Made by a program: the position numbers and the translations under genes. From NCBI RefSeq assembly GCF_045635475.1, contig NZ_JBJGXI010000003.1:103451-167450 (forward strand): DNA of 64,000 nt. Direction: 5' to 3'. Source of the DNA: JBJGXI01 sp045635475 (GTDB lineage: Bacteria; Bacillota; Bacilli; Bacillales; Amphibacillaceae). Shown here one piece after another: positions 1-8,535 of this stretch. Below the pieces are notes generated by a model. It saw nothing but the letters and a program-made list of their open reading frames with translations. It did not search any database and was not told the origin of the DNA. Each line of letters begins with the position of its first letter. The stretch's first letter is position 1.

Positions 1-23
1 ACAACCCCTTTTAAATAAGTTCA

Positions 24-67
24 CATAAAAAAACAGAGATTTACCGAATTTCTCAGTAAATCTCTGT
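24..67 (-). terminator. riboswitch expression-platform terminator
   Basis: A perfect 11-bp inverted repeat (positions 33-43 and 57-67) is followed on the minus strand by seven T. Its 5' arm overlaps the 3' end of aptamer 2 (GGACAGAG). Ligand binding could therefore compete with terminator folding, which fits an ON switch. Confidence 0.85.
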
Positions 68-240
68 CCTTTGACCAGAAAGTTTAGCCTAACAACAGTG
101 AATAGGCGTGCTTCTTGGGTAGTTTACGAATTGTAAACACTCTCCAGAGTTGCGTCCTACAACAGTCTTTTTGCCTGAGAGATTCACAAATCTTTGTTTG
201 CTCCTTCGGCGCTACGTGAGTAGTCTCTCCTCTTGTAATC
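62..240 (-). ncRNA. tandem glycine riboswitch of the gcvT operon
   Basis: On the minus strand the conserved glycine-aptamer pieces occur in order: GGAGAGAC, CGCCGAAGGAGCAA, CTCTCAGGCAAAAAGAC (aptamer 1), then CTCTGGAGAGTG, ACCCAAGAAGCACGCC and CTTTCTGGTCAAAGGACAGAG (aptamer 2). The two aptamers are joined by a short linker, as in the gcvT leaders of Bacillaceae. In that family glycine binding turns on the glycine-cleavage genes. The coding genes lie off the left edge on the minus strand; yqhH diverges to the right as in B. subtilis. No protein is expected from the small reading frame that overlaps it. Confidence 0.93.
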
Positions 241-416
241 ATTCGCAAGATTATTAAATTAGACATTGTTGGACATACTAGTGATTACGATTTATTCATA
301 GAATTTGTTTAAAAAGTAAAAACATTGTTACAAATTTAAAAACATTATATCACATCAGTTATAAGCTGTGTGAACGAAACTAATATATTTTTATTTTTCA
401 GAGAGGTGGTAAAACG

Positions 417-2087
417 ATGAACATTCAGCTTCATCGCGACCAAGAATTTATCGACCAATTGGATGGTAAGCTGAATAGCGATGGTCCTTTCTGTTCGTGG
501 GACTTATTCCAAATGGCATACGATTCATCTGTGGCGACAATGACACCGGAATTTGAGGGATTGACCGCACCAAAACACCTTCCTCATGTTAACTTCCTGC
601 AGCATCAACTAGAAAGTGCACAGCAGGTTGTAGAAAACATGCATGGAAGAGCAATTCTCGCTGATGAGGTTGGACTCGGAAAAACGATAGAGGCAGGACT
701 CGTTCTTAAAGAATATATGATACGAGGTTTAGTTAAAAAAGCACTCATCTTAGTCCCGGCATCACTTGTTAATCAATGGGTATTAGAGCTTAGTCAGAAA
801 TTTTATATCCCTGCCTTGTCACAGCGAAGGAGACCGGTTTGGGATCAACAAAATATCGTTATAACATCGATGGATACTGCGAAACGATCGCCGCATCGGG
901 AGAAAATCTTGGAGCAAGACTATGATTTTGTACTCATCGACGAGGCACATAAGCTCAAAAATCATAAAACGAAAAACTATGAATTTGTCCGTGCCTTAAA
1001 AAAGAAATATTGCTTATTACTAACAGCAACACCAGTACAAAATAAGCTAACAGATATATTTAATCTGGTATCGATCCTAAAACCTGGCTACCTTGGAAAC
1101 TATGAAGATTTTACTAGCCGCTTCGGTAATAATCACAAAAATTTATTCAATGATGCTCATTTAAAACAGCTCGTTCAAAAAGTGATGGTGCGCAATCGAC
1201 GTGAGGATACAGGCATTGATTGGACAAAACGACATGTCGAGACAGTGTGGGTTGATTTTACCGAAGAAGAACAAGATGCCTATCAAACACTCAGAACCAT
1301 ATCAAAAGCAGAAAACCATTTTGCAACGCTTACTTACACAAGAGAACTGTGTTCATCACGAGAAGCCTGTTATCTTTCATTGAAAAAAATGCTAGGGCAA
1401 GATAAAGCTATTGCAAATCGGGATAACTATGAACAAATTTTAAAACAAATTGAACAGTTACCACATCATGCCAAAGCTAAAAAAATGATAGAAATCATTG
1501 AAAACAAAAAAGACGAAAAGTTCATTGTCTTCACCGAATACCGAGCAAGCCAATTATATTTACAATGGTACTTACAGCAACACGGTATCACTTCAGTTCC
1601 TTTTAGAGGTGGGTTTAAACGCGGAAAAAAAGATTGGATGCGACAATTGTTTGAAACGAAAGCGCAAGTCTTGATTGCAACGGAAGCAGGCGGTGAAGGA
1701 ATTAATCTGCAATTTTGTAATAACATGATTAATTATGACTTGCCATGGAACCCGATGCGACTAGAACAACGAATTGGCAGAATTCACCGTTTCGGTCAAG
1801 AACAAGACGTGAATATATTTAATTTAGCGATAAAAGACACGATTGAAGAGCATGTGCTAAATTTACTATATGAGAAGATCCACTTATTCGAGCGTGTGAT
1901 CGGTAATTTAGATAAAATTTTGGCGGAACTTGCGATTGATGATGTTGAAAAAGAAATACAAACGATTTTCCAAGACTCTGCTACAGACGGAGAAGCAAAA
2001 ATCAAATTAGAAAATTTATCTTCCGTGATTTCCTATGCACAACAACACGCAGAGGAGGAATACGATGGCGATCGAGAATCTTCATAA
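417..2087 (+). CDS. yqhH: SNF2-family DEAD/DEAH helicase YqhH
   Basis: A 556-residue SNF2/RapA-like ATPase. Visible motifs in order: Walker A in ADEVGLGKTIEAG (about residue 80), DEAH box LIDEAHKLKN (about 180), motif III TATPVQNK, and C-terminal helicase motifs TEAGGEGINLQ and RIGRIHRFGQ (about 450). The ATG follows GAGAGGTGG at a good distance. The 3' end overlaps yqhG by 23 bp, so the two are probably translationally coupled. The gene diverges from the gcvT riboswitch, as in B. subtilis. Family members remodel nucleoprotein complexes; the specific role of YqhH is not known to me. Confidence 0.93.
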   Translation: MNIQLHRDQEFIDQLDGKLNSDGPFCSWDLFQMAYDSSVATMTPEFEGLTAPKHLPHVNFLQHQLESAQQVVENMHGRAILADEVGLGKTIEAGLVLKEYMIRGLVKKALILVPASLVNQWVLELSQKFYIPALSQRRRPVWDQQNIVITSMDTAKRSPHREKILEQDYDFVLIDEAHKLKNHKTKNYEFVRALKKKYCLLLTATPVQNKLTDIFNLVSILKPGYLGNYEDFTSRFGNNHKNLFNDAHLKQLVQKVMVRNRREDTGIDWTKRHVETVWVDFTEEEQDAYQTLRTISKAENHFATLTYTRELCSSREACYLSLKKMLGQDKAIANRDNYEQILKQIEQLPHHAKAKKMIEIIENKKDEKFIVFTEYRASQLYLQWYLQQHGITSVPFRGGFKRGKKDWMRQLFETKAQVLIATEAGGEGINLQFCNNMINYDLPWNPMRLEQRIGRIHRFGQEQDVNIFNLAIKDTIEEHVLNLLYEKIHLFERVIGNLDKILAELAIDDVEKEIQTIFQDSATDGEAKIKLENLSSVISYAQQHAEEEYDGDRESS

Positions 2088-2871
2088 CTTTATGACGAAT
2101 TACTTTACTGCAAACCAATGCGAAATTGTCGAAAAAAACAACGGTAAGCTAACGGTCCAGTTAACAGATGTGATGGATGAATTATTAATGAACCGACCTT
2201 TTTACTGGCAATATGTGAAAAAACTCGGATATCCAGGTGAACCGATGCAAGTTAGCTTTATTACCAATCCAGAACGACGCGAAGAAAAAGGCGAATGGAT
2301 TCACTTTGGAAGCCCAAGAGTACATCAGATCTTTGGTACATTAACAACCAAAGGTAAGTTTACGCGTCTATTCGAGCACGTAGAAAATATAGAACGAACA
2401 CCGCTAGACCCATGGCTAGTCATTAATGTAAAAATTAGCTATATGGGGAAACATAAAAAGGATGAGATTCTTTCTATAGGGTTACATTTAATAAATGGCG
2501 CCATGAAGCTAGACATGATGGATCATTTACGATCGATTAAATTACAAAACTCAATTGCTGATTTCTGTTACACGATTACGCCTATGATTAAGGTTGCTAG
2601 TGGCTACCGGAGAATTCTGCAACATATTGAAACAAAGCTGCAAAACGAACAACATGAATGGGCACAAGAATCATGGCAGCATTTACAGGAAGAAAAGCAA
2701 CTACTGGGACATTTTTATACAGATGACGAAGATGAATCTGCAGCAAAACTAAAAGAGCAAGAACTGCTAGATATTGAAAATCGATATCAACCTAGGATTT
2801 CGATCGATATTATCAATGGCGGGGTGTTTTACTTTACACAAAAAACTTCCCAGCACTTGTTAAAAAAGTAG
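2065..2871 (+). CDS. yqhG: YqhG family protein
   Basis: 268 residues, recognised by synteny and by its partner yqhH. The reading frame is open from 2035, but the ATG at 2065 has a strong AGAGGAGG site just upstream and gives the usual N-terminus (MAIENLHNF). No membrane segment, signal peptide or catalytic motif is evident; the protein is hydrophilic and looks cytosolic. It overlaps yqhH by 23 bp and is followed by a terminator, so yqhH-yqhG form a two-gene unit. Function unknown. Confidence 0.88.
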   Translation: MAIENLHNFMTNYFTANQCEIVEKNNGKLTVQLTDVMDELLMNRPFYWQYVKKLGYPGEPMQVSFITNPERREEKGEWIHFGSPRVHQIFGTLTTKGKFTRLFEHVENIERTPLDPWLVINVKISYMGKHKKDEILSIGLHLINGAMKLDMMDHLRSIKLQNSIADFCYTITPMIKVASGYRRILQHIETKLQNEQHEWAQESWQHLQEEKQLLGHFYTDDEDESAAKLKEQELLDIENRYQPRISIDIINGGVFYFTQKTSQHLLKK

Positions 2872-2909
2872 CAGGCATTCTTTATAGAAGCCTGCTACTT
2901 TTTCTTTTT
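2867..2909 (+). terminator. terminator of yqhHG
   Basis: A perfect 11-bp stem (2867-2877 and 2890-2900) is followed by a T-rich tract. It overlaps the yqhG stop codon and the 3' end of convergent yqzE. Confidence 0.85.
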
Positions 2910-3083
2910 GATTAGTAATTTAAACGCGAAAGGAAGTAAACCAAACCAACGATTTGAAAGGGGCGTATCTGCCCGTCTTTCTTGCTTTCGTTCTCGTCGT
3001 TTTTTCTTTCGTTCCTCTTGCGGAGTGTCCATATACTTAACAACTTCCTGCGTCATATACTTAACATAGTCATTTCCTGACAT
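2895..3083 (-). CDS. yqzE: YqzE family protein
   Basis: A 62-residue basic protein. The middle is a dense lysine/arginine stretch (about residues 24-37) and the C-terminus is a short hydrophobic helix ending in KKKK, typical of YqzE. The start has a GGGGTGAG ribosome site. In B. subtilis yqzE lies beside the comG operon. Here it is on the opposite strand next to aroK, so local order is rearranged. Function unknown. Confidence 0.85.
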   Translation of the reverse strand: MSGNDYVKYMTQEVVKYMDTPQEERKKKRRERKQERRADTPLSNRWFGLLPFAFKLLIKKKK

Positions 3084-3127
3084 AGGCTCACCCCATTTTG
3101 CTTTATAAGTATAGGTTGCCCATAAGT

Positions 3128-3625
3128 TTACTGTTTTATTAGTTCTAGAATTTCCTCTGCGAGCTCATCGGGCATTTTTCCATCGGTAATCACTTGATGC
3201 GTTGCCGCTTTTTGGTACTTTTCGTTCCTTTTTTGTAATAATAATTGTTTATCGATTTGCCTATTGTTCCAGATTGGTCTCGACTGATCCTCCTGCAAGC
3301 GCTCAACAATTTGTTCCCATGAAGTTTCTAAATAAATCACGACACCATGGTTTTTCATCCAATCGCTATTTTCCTCGGTTTCCACAATACCTCCACCTGT
3401 TGCAACGACCAAATTTTCTGTGCGTAAGGTTTGTAGTATGTGCTTTTCATAGTTACGGAAGGTAGCTTCTCCATAATTGGAGAAGATTTCTGGAATTGTC
3501 GTTTGATAATTTTCTTCGATCAGCTGATCTGTATCTACTGTAATACAGTTTAATTTTTCAGCCACATATTTTGCAACACTCGTCTTACCACTGCCCATAA
3601 AGCCAATTAAATATATTGTTTTCAA
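3128..3625 (-). CDS. aroK: shikimate kinase
   Basis: 165 residues, the normal length for AroK. The P-loop GFMGSGKTS is at residues 8-16, the Asp of the shikimate site is in VDTDQLIEE (about 31-34), and ATGGGIV is at about residue 75. It phosphorylates shikimate in aromatic amino acid synthesis, in the cytoplasm. It is monocistronic here and divergent from comG, with about 130 bp of shared upstream sequence. Confidence 0.95.
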   Translation of the reverse strand: MKTIYLIGFMGSGKTSVAKYVAEKLNCITVDTDQLIEENYQTTIPEIFSNYGEATFRNYEKHILQTLRTENLVVATGGGIVETEENSDWMKNHGVVIYLETSWEQIVERLQEDQSRPIWNNRQIDKQLLLQKRNEKYQKAATHQVITDGKMPDELAEEILELIKQ

Positions 3626-3698
3626 AAAAATCTCTCCCCTGCTCTCAACCTTGCAAATAAATTATAACAAAAAATTTCGACAAATTAGACATTGATGA

Positions 3699-3727
3699 TT
3701 GAATTTTTTTGTCAATTAATATAATAT
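3699..3727 (+). promoter_or_regulatory. putative sigma-A promoter of comG
   Basis: TTGAAT, a 17-bp spacer and TAATAT lie about 30 bp before comGA. A-rich and T-rich runs upstream could contribute a ComK box (AAAA-N5-TTTT type), but I could not place a clean one. Confidence 0.5.
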
Positions 3728-3754
3728 CAAAGAGAAAGTGAGGTGAAACATTGT

Positions 3755-4744
3755 TTGAATCCTGCTGAACGCTTTTCCAATACCCTTCTTCTTTCTGCCA
3801 TTCAGAGGGCAGCTTCGGATATTCACTTCTGTCCATTTCTTCATCAGACAGACATTTATTTTCGCATCCAAGGAAACCGAATCTTTTATCAATCGATCGC
3901 TAAATCACAATACGATATGCTGCTTACGTACTATAAATTCACGGCAGGCATGGATATTGGTGAAATTAGAAAGCCTCAAGACGGAAAAATTAATTTTCAA
4001 TCCGAAAACAAAACCTATGCACTTCGGCTTTCTACACTTCCGGTTAGCTCCTCTGAAAGTCTTGCACTCCGTATTTTACCCCAAAGTGACGTACTTCAAT
4101 TAGAGAAATTATTTCTGTTCCCTACACAACTAACGACAATTAAAGAATGGATCTCTAGTAAGTCCGGGCTAATTTTACTCACAGGGCCAACTGGCAGTGG
4201 CAAGACCACAACGTTATATGCGCTATTGCAAGCGCTACTCTTGGAACAATCGTATCAAACGATTACGTTAGAAGACCCGGTTGAAAAACAAATCGATCAC
4301 ATCCTGCAAGTACAAGTAAATGAAAAAGCAGGAATGAGCTATCAAACCGGATTAAAGGCTGCACTTCGCCATGACCCAGACATCTTAATGGTTGGTGAAA
4401 TACGTGATAAGTCAACAGCGCAGTTTGCCTTTCAAGCTGCTTTAACAGGACATTTAGTACTTAGTACGTTACATGCCAGGGACGCTTTTGGTACGGTTCA
4501 CAGATTGATGGAGATGGGTATTCAAAAAACGGATCTGGAGCAAACATTAATAGCTGTTGCTTCCTTGCAGTTGTTGCCAATGAAGACTCACACCCAAACT
4601 CCAGCACGAGCTGCCATATTAGAGCTTCTTGATAAGCAATTATTGCATGATGCGATCCGTGGAACTGATCCTCAGAGTCAACCAGGATTCTTCTCCTTTG
4701 ATCGATTGCGAAGGAAAGCATATACCTATGGATTTATCGAGTAA
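3755..4744 (+). CDS. comGA: competence traffic ATPase ComGA
   Basis: GspE/PilB-type secretion ATPase that powers assembly of the competence pseudopilus. Walker A GPTGSGKTTT, the Asp box ITLEDPVE, Walker B DILMVGEIRD and the His box LVLSTLHARD are all present. The protein lacks the long N-terminal domain of PilB, as ComGA does. The frame is open from a GTG at 3743. The TTG at 3755 is preferred because AAGTGAGGTG lies 9 bp ahead and the first GTG is inside that site. First gene of comGA-GG; the 3' end overlaps comGB by 17 bp. Confidence 0.93.
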   Translation: MNPAERFSNTLLLSAIQRAASDIHFCPFLHQTDIYFRIQGNRIFYQSIAKSQYDMLLTYYKFTAGMDIGEIRKPQDGKINFQSENKTYALRLSTLPVSSSESLALRILPQSDVLQLEKLFLFPTQLTTIKEWISSKSGLILLTGPTGSGKTTTLYALLQALLLEQSYQTITLEDPVEKQIDHILQVQVNEKAGMSYQTGLKAALRHDPDILMVGEIRDKSTAQFAFQAALTGHLVLSTLHARDAFGTVHRLMEMGIQKTDLEQTLIAVASLQLLPMKTHTQTPARAAILELLDKQLLHDAIRGTDPQSQPGFFSFDRLRRKAYTYGFIE

Positions 4745-5774
4745 AAACGTTCGAAGCCTTTTTAGCAACACTCGCCTATCGCTGAACGACCAAGCATTAT
4801 TTTTGCAACGATTAGCACGCTTTATTGAGAACGGATATTCCTTGTTAGACGCCCTACACATGCTAGCATGGGAGAAAAGATGGGCAAACCACGCAAACCT
4901 CACTTCTCAGAAACTTCAAGAAGGCTTCACCTTGGACCAAGCTTTAATTGATGTTGGCTTTCATGACAAAGTCATCTCATACCTATTTTTCGCTAGATAC
5001 AACGGTGATCTTGAAGCCTCCCTGAAGCACTGTAGCACGATGATTCAAAGACAAACAGACCATACCAACCAAATAAAACAGTCTTTACGCTATCCGCTCG
5101 TGTTGTTTATCTTATTTTGCGTGCTGTTATATTTTGTGAAAAACTCTTTGTATCCATCATTTTCGATGCTATTTACCGAACAGTCAGCATTTACAAGGGT
5201 GGCGATGACGGTAATTGACACGTTGTTTCAAGGCTTAACATTTCTACTAATTAGTGTTCCAGTCGGGTTTGGACTATGGTGGGTGATCACACGTTATTTC
5301 CAAATTAGTAAACAAATTGCAATTGTTAACAAGCTTCCCATCGTCCGACGTTATCTGTCACTTCATATTTCTGGCTTGTTCGCGGTACATTTAAGTTCAT
5401 TGCTAGCAAGCGGCATGCCGATAAAAGAATCTTTACACACCGTAAAGAATCAATCAAGATTGCCGATTTTATCGTATTATGCTTCGGTGATTATTTCAGA
5501 ATTAGAACGTGGAGTTGCCCTATCAAAGATTTTTCCTAGCTTACTGCTGTTTGAAAAAGAGCTAACATTTATTTTCCAGAAAAATGCTAACACAGAAGTA
5601 TTGGAAAAAGACTTACAGATGTATGCAGAAAGTCTGATGGAGCAATTGCAAAAACGCATAAAAAGATTAATTTCCCTGATTCAACCAGTATTTTTTCTAT
5701 TAATGGCTGGATTAATCATTTTTGTCTACCTGTCCCTAATTTTACCAACGTTTCAGTTAATAAATACGATATGA
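4728..5774 (+). CDS. comGB: competence pseudopilus membrane protein ComGB
   Basis: 348-residue GspF/PilC-family polytopic protein with two T2SSF repeats. Hydrophobic segments lie near residues 125-145, 175-200 and at the C-terminus (about 325-345). It is the membrane platform on which ComGA drives pilin assembly. The ATG at 4728 (MDLSSKNVRS) has GAAGGAAAG upstream and overlaps the end of comGA. The frame is open further upstream, but that part is an overlap artefact. Confidence 0.93.
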   Translation: MDLSSKNVRSLFSNTRLSLNDQALFLQRLARFIENGYSLLDALHMLAWEKRWANHANLTSQKLQEGFTLDQALIDVGFHDKVISYLFFARYNGDLEASLKHCSTMIQRQTDHTNQIKQSLRYPLVLFILFCVLLYFVKNSLYPSFSMLFTEQSAFTRVAMTVIDTLFQGLTFLLISVPVGFGLWWVITRYFQISKQIAIVNKLPIVRRYLSLHISGLFAVHLSSLLASGMPIKESLHTVKNQSRLPILSYYASVIISELERGVALSKIFPSLLLFEKELTFIFQKNANTEVLEKDLQMYAESLMEQLQKRIKRLISLIQPVFFLLMAGLIIFVYLSLILPTFQLINTI

Positions 5775-5789
5775 AAAGAGGAAATCAAA

Positions 5790-6128
5790 ATGATGAAAAA
5801 ATGTAAAAACGAAAAAGGATTTACGCTTATAGAAATGTTAATCGTGCTGACGATTGTTAGTGTGCTGTTGATTTTGATTGTACCTAATTTGGCTACTCAG
5901 AATACAGTTGCGCAGGATAAGGGGTGTGAAGCGCTCGTCTCGCTTGCGGAGAGTCAGGTGATGGCATATGAGATTGAAGAAGGAAAAAAACCTGCAAATA
6001 TTGATGACTTAGTGGGAAAATATATTAAGGATAAAAAGTGTGCAGGTGGAAATGAACAGTTAAAGCTTACTGTGGATGCAGATGCAGATGAAGTTACCGT
6101 TTCACGTGAAGACATAGCTACCGAATAA
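5790..6128 (+). CDS. comGC: major competence pseudopilin ComGC
   Basis: 112 residues with the class 3 prepilin signal KGFTLIEM (cleavage after the Gly by ComC) followed by a hydrophobic helix to about residue 33. The mature protein has two cysteines (GCEA, KKCAGG), consistent with the disulfide of the ComGC family. RBS AGAGGAAA. The stop codon touches the comGD start. It forms the transformation pilus that captures extracellular DNA. Confidence 0.95.
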   Translation: MMKKCKNEKGFTLIEMLIVLTIVSVLLILIVPNLATQNTVAQDKGCEALVSLAESQVMAYEIEEGKKPANIDDLVGKYIKDKKCAGGNEQLKLTVDADADEVTVSREDIATE

Positions 6129-6568
6129 TGACCAGCCAACACGGCTTCACCCTCATAGAAACACTCATCACCCTAAGTATCACCATCACACTCTTATCAC
6201 TTGGATTTTCCGTTCAAATCCATGTGCTAGACGAGTACAAGACGAAAAAGTTCTTTGAAATGTTTGAAAGTGACATGCTTTATCTTCAACAGCTTAGTGT
6301 CACGAATCAGGAATATGCTTATATGACGATTTCTCCCACGAAGAATAGTTACACCATTAAAAAGGGTGGATTTGGGACAGTATTGAGAAATAGAAAAATA
6401 CCTGATGATTGGAATATTATTCTGCATACATTGTCGATGCCAATTTCCTTCAGCTACTATGGAAATATCAAAAAACCTGGCATGTTTACGCTTGAAACAA
6501 AAACAAAACTGTATGCAATCTATTGTCCATTAGGTAAAGGTAGGTGCTATGTTAAAAATGCCGAATGA
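6128..6568 (+). CDS. comGD: minor competence pseudopilin ComGD
   Basis: 146 residues. The prepilin signal HGFTLIETLI is followed by one hydrophobic helix (about residues 7-30). The start codon overlaps the comGC stop and the end overlaps comGE by 20 bp. Order and motif identify it as a minor pilin of the competence pseudopilus. The sequence is otherwise divergent, as usual for ComGD. Confidence 0.9.
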   Translation: MTSQHGFTLIETLITLSITITLLSLGFSVQIHVLDEYKTKKFFEMFESDMLYLQQLSVTNQEYAYMTISPTKNSYTIKKGGFGTVLRNRKIPDDWNIILHTLSMPISFSYYGNIKKPGMFTLETKTKLYAIYCPLGKGRCYVKNAE

Positions 6569-6914
6569 AAAAGGGTATTTGTTTGTCGAGGTAATAGCCG
6601 CCTTTAGCGTATTTATGACGATCATGGTAACGTTGATTCCAATTATCTATCAAATCAAAGTAGAGGAACATCTCCTCCATCAACAAAGAGTGATCGAAAT
6701 GAAATTACATGATAACCTACAAACATATTTGTGGACATCTGATTATTCACTTCCTGTTTCCTATCAGCTATATATCGAAAACAACAGCATAACTTTTACT
6801 TTTACAGAACATCAAAAACTTGTTAAAGGATGTGCAATATGGAGCGATGTTAAAAATGAACAGCAAAAATTTTGTCTCTATGGACTTCCTTGTCTCTATG
6901 GACTTCCTGCATAA
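6549..6914 (+). CDS. comGE: competence protein ComGE
   Basis: 121 residues. An N-terminal pilin-like segment (KGYLFVEVIAAF) is followed by a hydrophobic stretch to about residue 30. RBS AGGTAGGTG. Its C-terminus contains a repeated CLYGLP-CLYGLP caused by an 18-bp tandem duplication (6872-6907) that also lies in the start of comGF. Assignment is by position between comGD and comGF. Confidence 0.85.
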   Translation: MLKMPNEKGYLFVEVIAAFSVFMTIMVTLIPIIYQIKVEEHLLHQQRVIEMKLHDNLQTYLWTSDYSLPVSYQLYIENNSITFTFTEHQKLVKGCAIWSDVKNEQQKFCLYGLPCLYGLPA

Positions 6915-7311
6915 CCAAAAAGGATATAGCTTATTGTCTGTATTGCTTTCCCTTTCGATTGTACTAATGACGCTCCCGTTTGTAACTTATATCTATCAAT
7001 CATTGCAACAAAAAAGCTATCAAGACGATTTTTCAACTAGTCAATTTTTTTATTTGTTAACGGATGAAGTACATCGGGCAACGTCATTTTCGATAGTGGA
7101 CAATCAATTAACCATAGAAACAATTAGTGATGAAAAAGTAACAATTGAACTTTACAAGGATGTTATTCGCAGACAAGTATTTGAATTAGGTCATGAGATA
7201 TTGTTGCGAGGAGTCAAGCAGCTTGAAATTACTGAAACTACATTTGGTTTTAAGATTGCTTTAAAAATGAGTAACGGAGAAATTTATGAAAAGACAATTA
7301 GCTTCTATTAA
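6847..7311 (+). CDS. comGF: competence protein ComGF
   Basis: About 154 residues. The pilin-like core KGYSLLSVLLSLSIVL begins near residue 24 from the ATG at 6847 and matches the ComGF pattern. The start is uncertain: TTG 6820, GTG 6832, ATG 6847 or the ATGs within the 18-bp duplication (6880, 6898) are all in frame, and none has a well-spaced ribosome site. The gene overlaps comGE at its 5' end and comGG at its 3' end, so coupling is likely. Confidence 0.87.
   Translation: MLKMNSKNFVSMDFLVSMDFLHNQKGYSLLSVLLSLSIVLMTLPFVTYIYQSLQQKSYQDDFSTSQFFYLLTDEVHRATSFSIVDNQLTIETISDEKVTIELYKDVIRRQVFELGHEILLRGVKQLEITETTFGFKIALKMSNGEIYEKTISFY
6872..6907 (+). repeat. 18-bp perfect tandem duplication
   Basis: Two adjacent identical 18-bp units (6872-6889, 6890-6907), TTGTCTCTATGGACTTCC. 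The length is a multiple of three, so both overlapping frames stay open. It adds CLYGLP to ComGE and VSMDFL to the leader of ComGF. Confidence 0.95.
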
Positions 7312-7678
7312 AACTCTGCGATCTGATCAGGCTTTCTTTTTTCCGTACATGCTATTTATTATAACGCTTGTGCTCATTATCGTATTAAGCAGTATACCTC
7401 TATATCAAAATCATATCGAAATGACCACATTTACAGAAGAGCAGCTAAAATTAGAAACATTAATACAAATGGCTTATACGCAAGTAAGGAAGGAGCAGCC
7501 CTATCTACTACACAATGATCGATCTGGAGAAATCAGCTACAATTATCCATATGGCATAGTTTATGTCAGCTATTTCCCAAAAGATATCGGGTGGATAATT
7601 GTTAATTTTCAAGCATTGACTGATAATGGTGCTCGGGAAACAACATCAATCCCACTACGCTTTATTTTAAGTGACTAA
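7286..7678 (+). CDS. comGG: competence protein ComGG
   Basis: 130 residues with one N-terminal hydrophobic helix (about 17-38) and a hydrophilic remainder. It lacks a clear prepilin cleavage motif, as is common for ComGG. It overlaps comGF by 26 bp and is followed by the operon terminator. Assigned by being the last gene of the comG operon. Confidence 0.88.
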   Translation: MKRQLASIKTLRSDQAFFFPYMLFIITLVLIIVLSSIPLYQNHIEMTTFTEEQLKLETLIQMAYTQVRKEQPYLLHNDRSGEISYNYPYGIVYVSYFPKDIGWIIVNFQALTDNGARETTSIPLRFILSD

Positions 7679-7683
7679 ACGGT

Positions 7684-7720
7684 AAAAGACTCTCGCGATA
7701 TAGTGAGAGTCTTTTATTTC
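7684..7720 (+). terminator. terminator of comG
   Basis: A perfect 11-bp stem (7684-7694 and 7705-7715) ends in a T-rich tail six bases after the comGG stop. Confidence 0.9.
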
Positions 7721-7830
7721 CCGGGAAAGCGCAAAATCCGACCAAATAAGCACAATCATCATGCGAGAGAAATTGAATTTTTTACGTATAATGTCTCTCG
7801 TAAAGCTTATACTAGTTCATGTAATAAATT

Positions 7831-7902
7831 TGGGCTATAGCCAAGCGGTAAGGCAGCGGTTTTTGGTACCGTTATTCGTTGGTTCGAATCCAGCTAGCCC
7901 AG
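7831..7902 (+). tRNA. tRNA-Gln (anticodon TTG)
   Basis: A full cloverleaf is visible: acceptor TGGGCTA/TAGCCCA, D-arm AGCC..GGTAAGGC, anticodon loop TTTTGGT with TTG, and T-arm GTTCGAATC. The discriminator is G. CCA is not encoded. A lone tRNA gene downstream of comG. Confidence 0.96.
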
Positions 7903-8017
7903 TTCTGATTTTTACAGTTAAACAGATAGACTAAAATTACTGTAACTACATGGATTTACATTCTCTTTTACCTCGTATATAATAACGATGATACATACTT
8001 TAGAAGGAGGGGAAAGT

Positions 8018-8260
8018 ATGGCCAGAATGTTTCGAGTACTCGCGTTTTGGACAGGGATTTTCACTGTCATGTTTTACGCTGGGGATATGATAAATATGGC
8101 TTACTTGTTCTTAGCTCAAACAGTATTTTTCTTAGGAGTTGGCTTCTTAAATTTATCTGAGCGAATGTACATGTACTTATTTGGTGCCTATTGCACTGTA
8201 TTCTTTGTTGGCTTTACTTACTATAGTAACTTTATTATGGTACAAGGGTTTGGACATTAA
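8018..8260 (+). CDS. yqgY: DUF2626 membrane protein (YqgY)
   Basis: 80 residues, nearly all hydrophobic, with about three short transmembrane segments (residues 5-20, 27-45, 52-72). It fits the DUF2626 family seen in Bacillaceae at this position. The ATG at 8018 has AGAAGGAGGGG upstream; the open frame from 7988 has no such site. Function unknown. Confidence 0.88.
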   Translation: MARMFRVLAFWTGIFTVMFYAGDMINMAYLFLAQTVFFLGVGFLNLSERMYMYLFGAYCTVFFVGFTYYSNFIMVQGFGH

Positions 8261-8328
8261 CATAAAGGATAAGCTGTGAACGACACCCATATAAATTTCC
8301 TTATTGCCAAACATATACTTAATAACGA

Positions 8329-8424
8329 AGTCAATTTCATAATTTCCTTACATAGCTATTTACATCCACATACAGTTTGGGAACGAGATGTAAATAGCTA
8401 AAAATAATTATTATGAAATTGACT
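8329..8424. repeat. MITE-like palindromic repeat, copy 1
   Basis: A 96-bp element with 15-bp perfect terminal inverted repeats (AGTCAATTTCATAAT at 8329-8343, its complement at 8410-8424). A second perfect 14-bp inverted repeat lies inside (8353-8366, 8387-8400), so the whole unit folds into a long hairpin. Related copies are at 35620-35734 and 48995-49035, with a doubtful one at 51228-51306. It lies between convergent yqgY and yqgX and has no coding capacity. Confidence 0.85.
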
Positions 8425-8505
8425 AAACAAACAAAAAGCTATCACAGACTATAATAGAAATAGCTTAACTTAATCCCTATCTAACTAAGTAGAGCACATG
8501 CACCT

Positions 8506-8535
8506 AAAGGTCTTTCCAATTGGAAGGACCTTTTT
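8506..8535. terminator. terminator between yqgY and yqgX
   Basis: A 12-bp near-perfect stem (8506-8517 and 8522-8533) with a four-base loop has A and T runs on both sides. It overlaps the yqgX stop codon and could act in both directions. Confidence 0.75.

Noticed and set aside
84..266. Small minus-strand open frame at the left edge
   Set aside because: It lies across the glycine riboswitch aptamers, which explain the sequence fully.
417..2871. yqhH-yqhG as a defence helicase system
   Set aside because: SNF2 helicases occur in defence systems, but this pair is syntenic core DNA next to gcvT in Bacillus and has no nuclease or effector partner.
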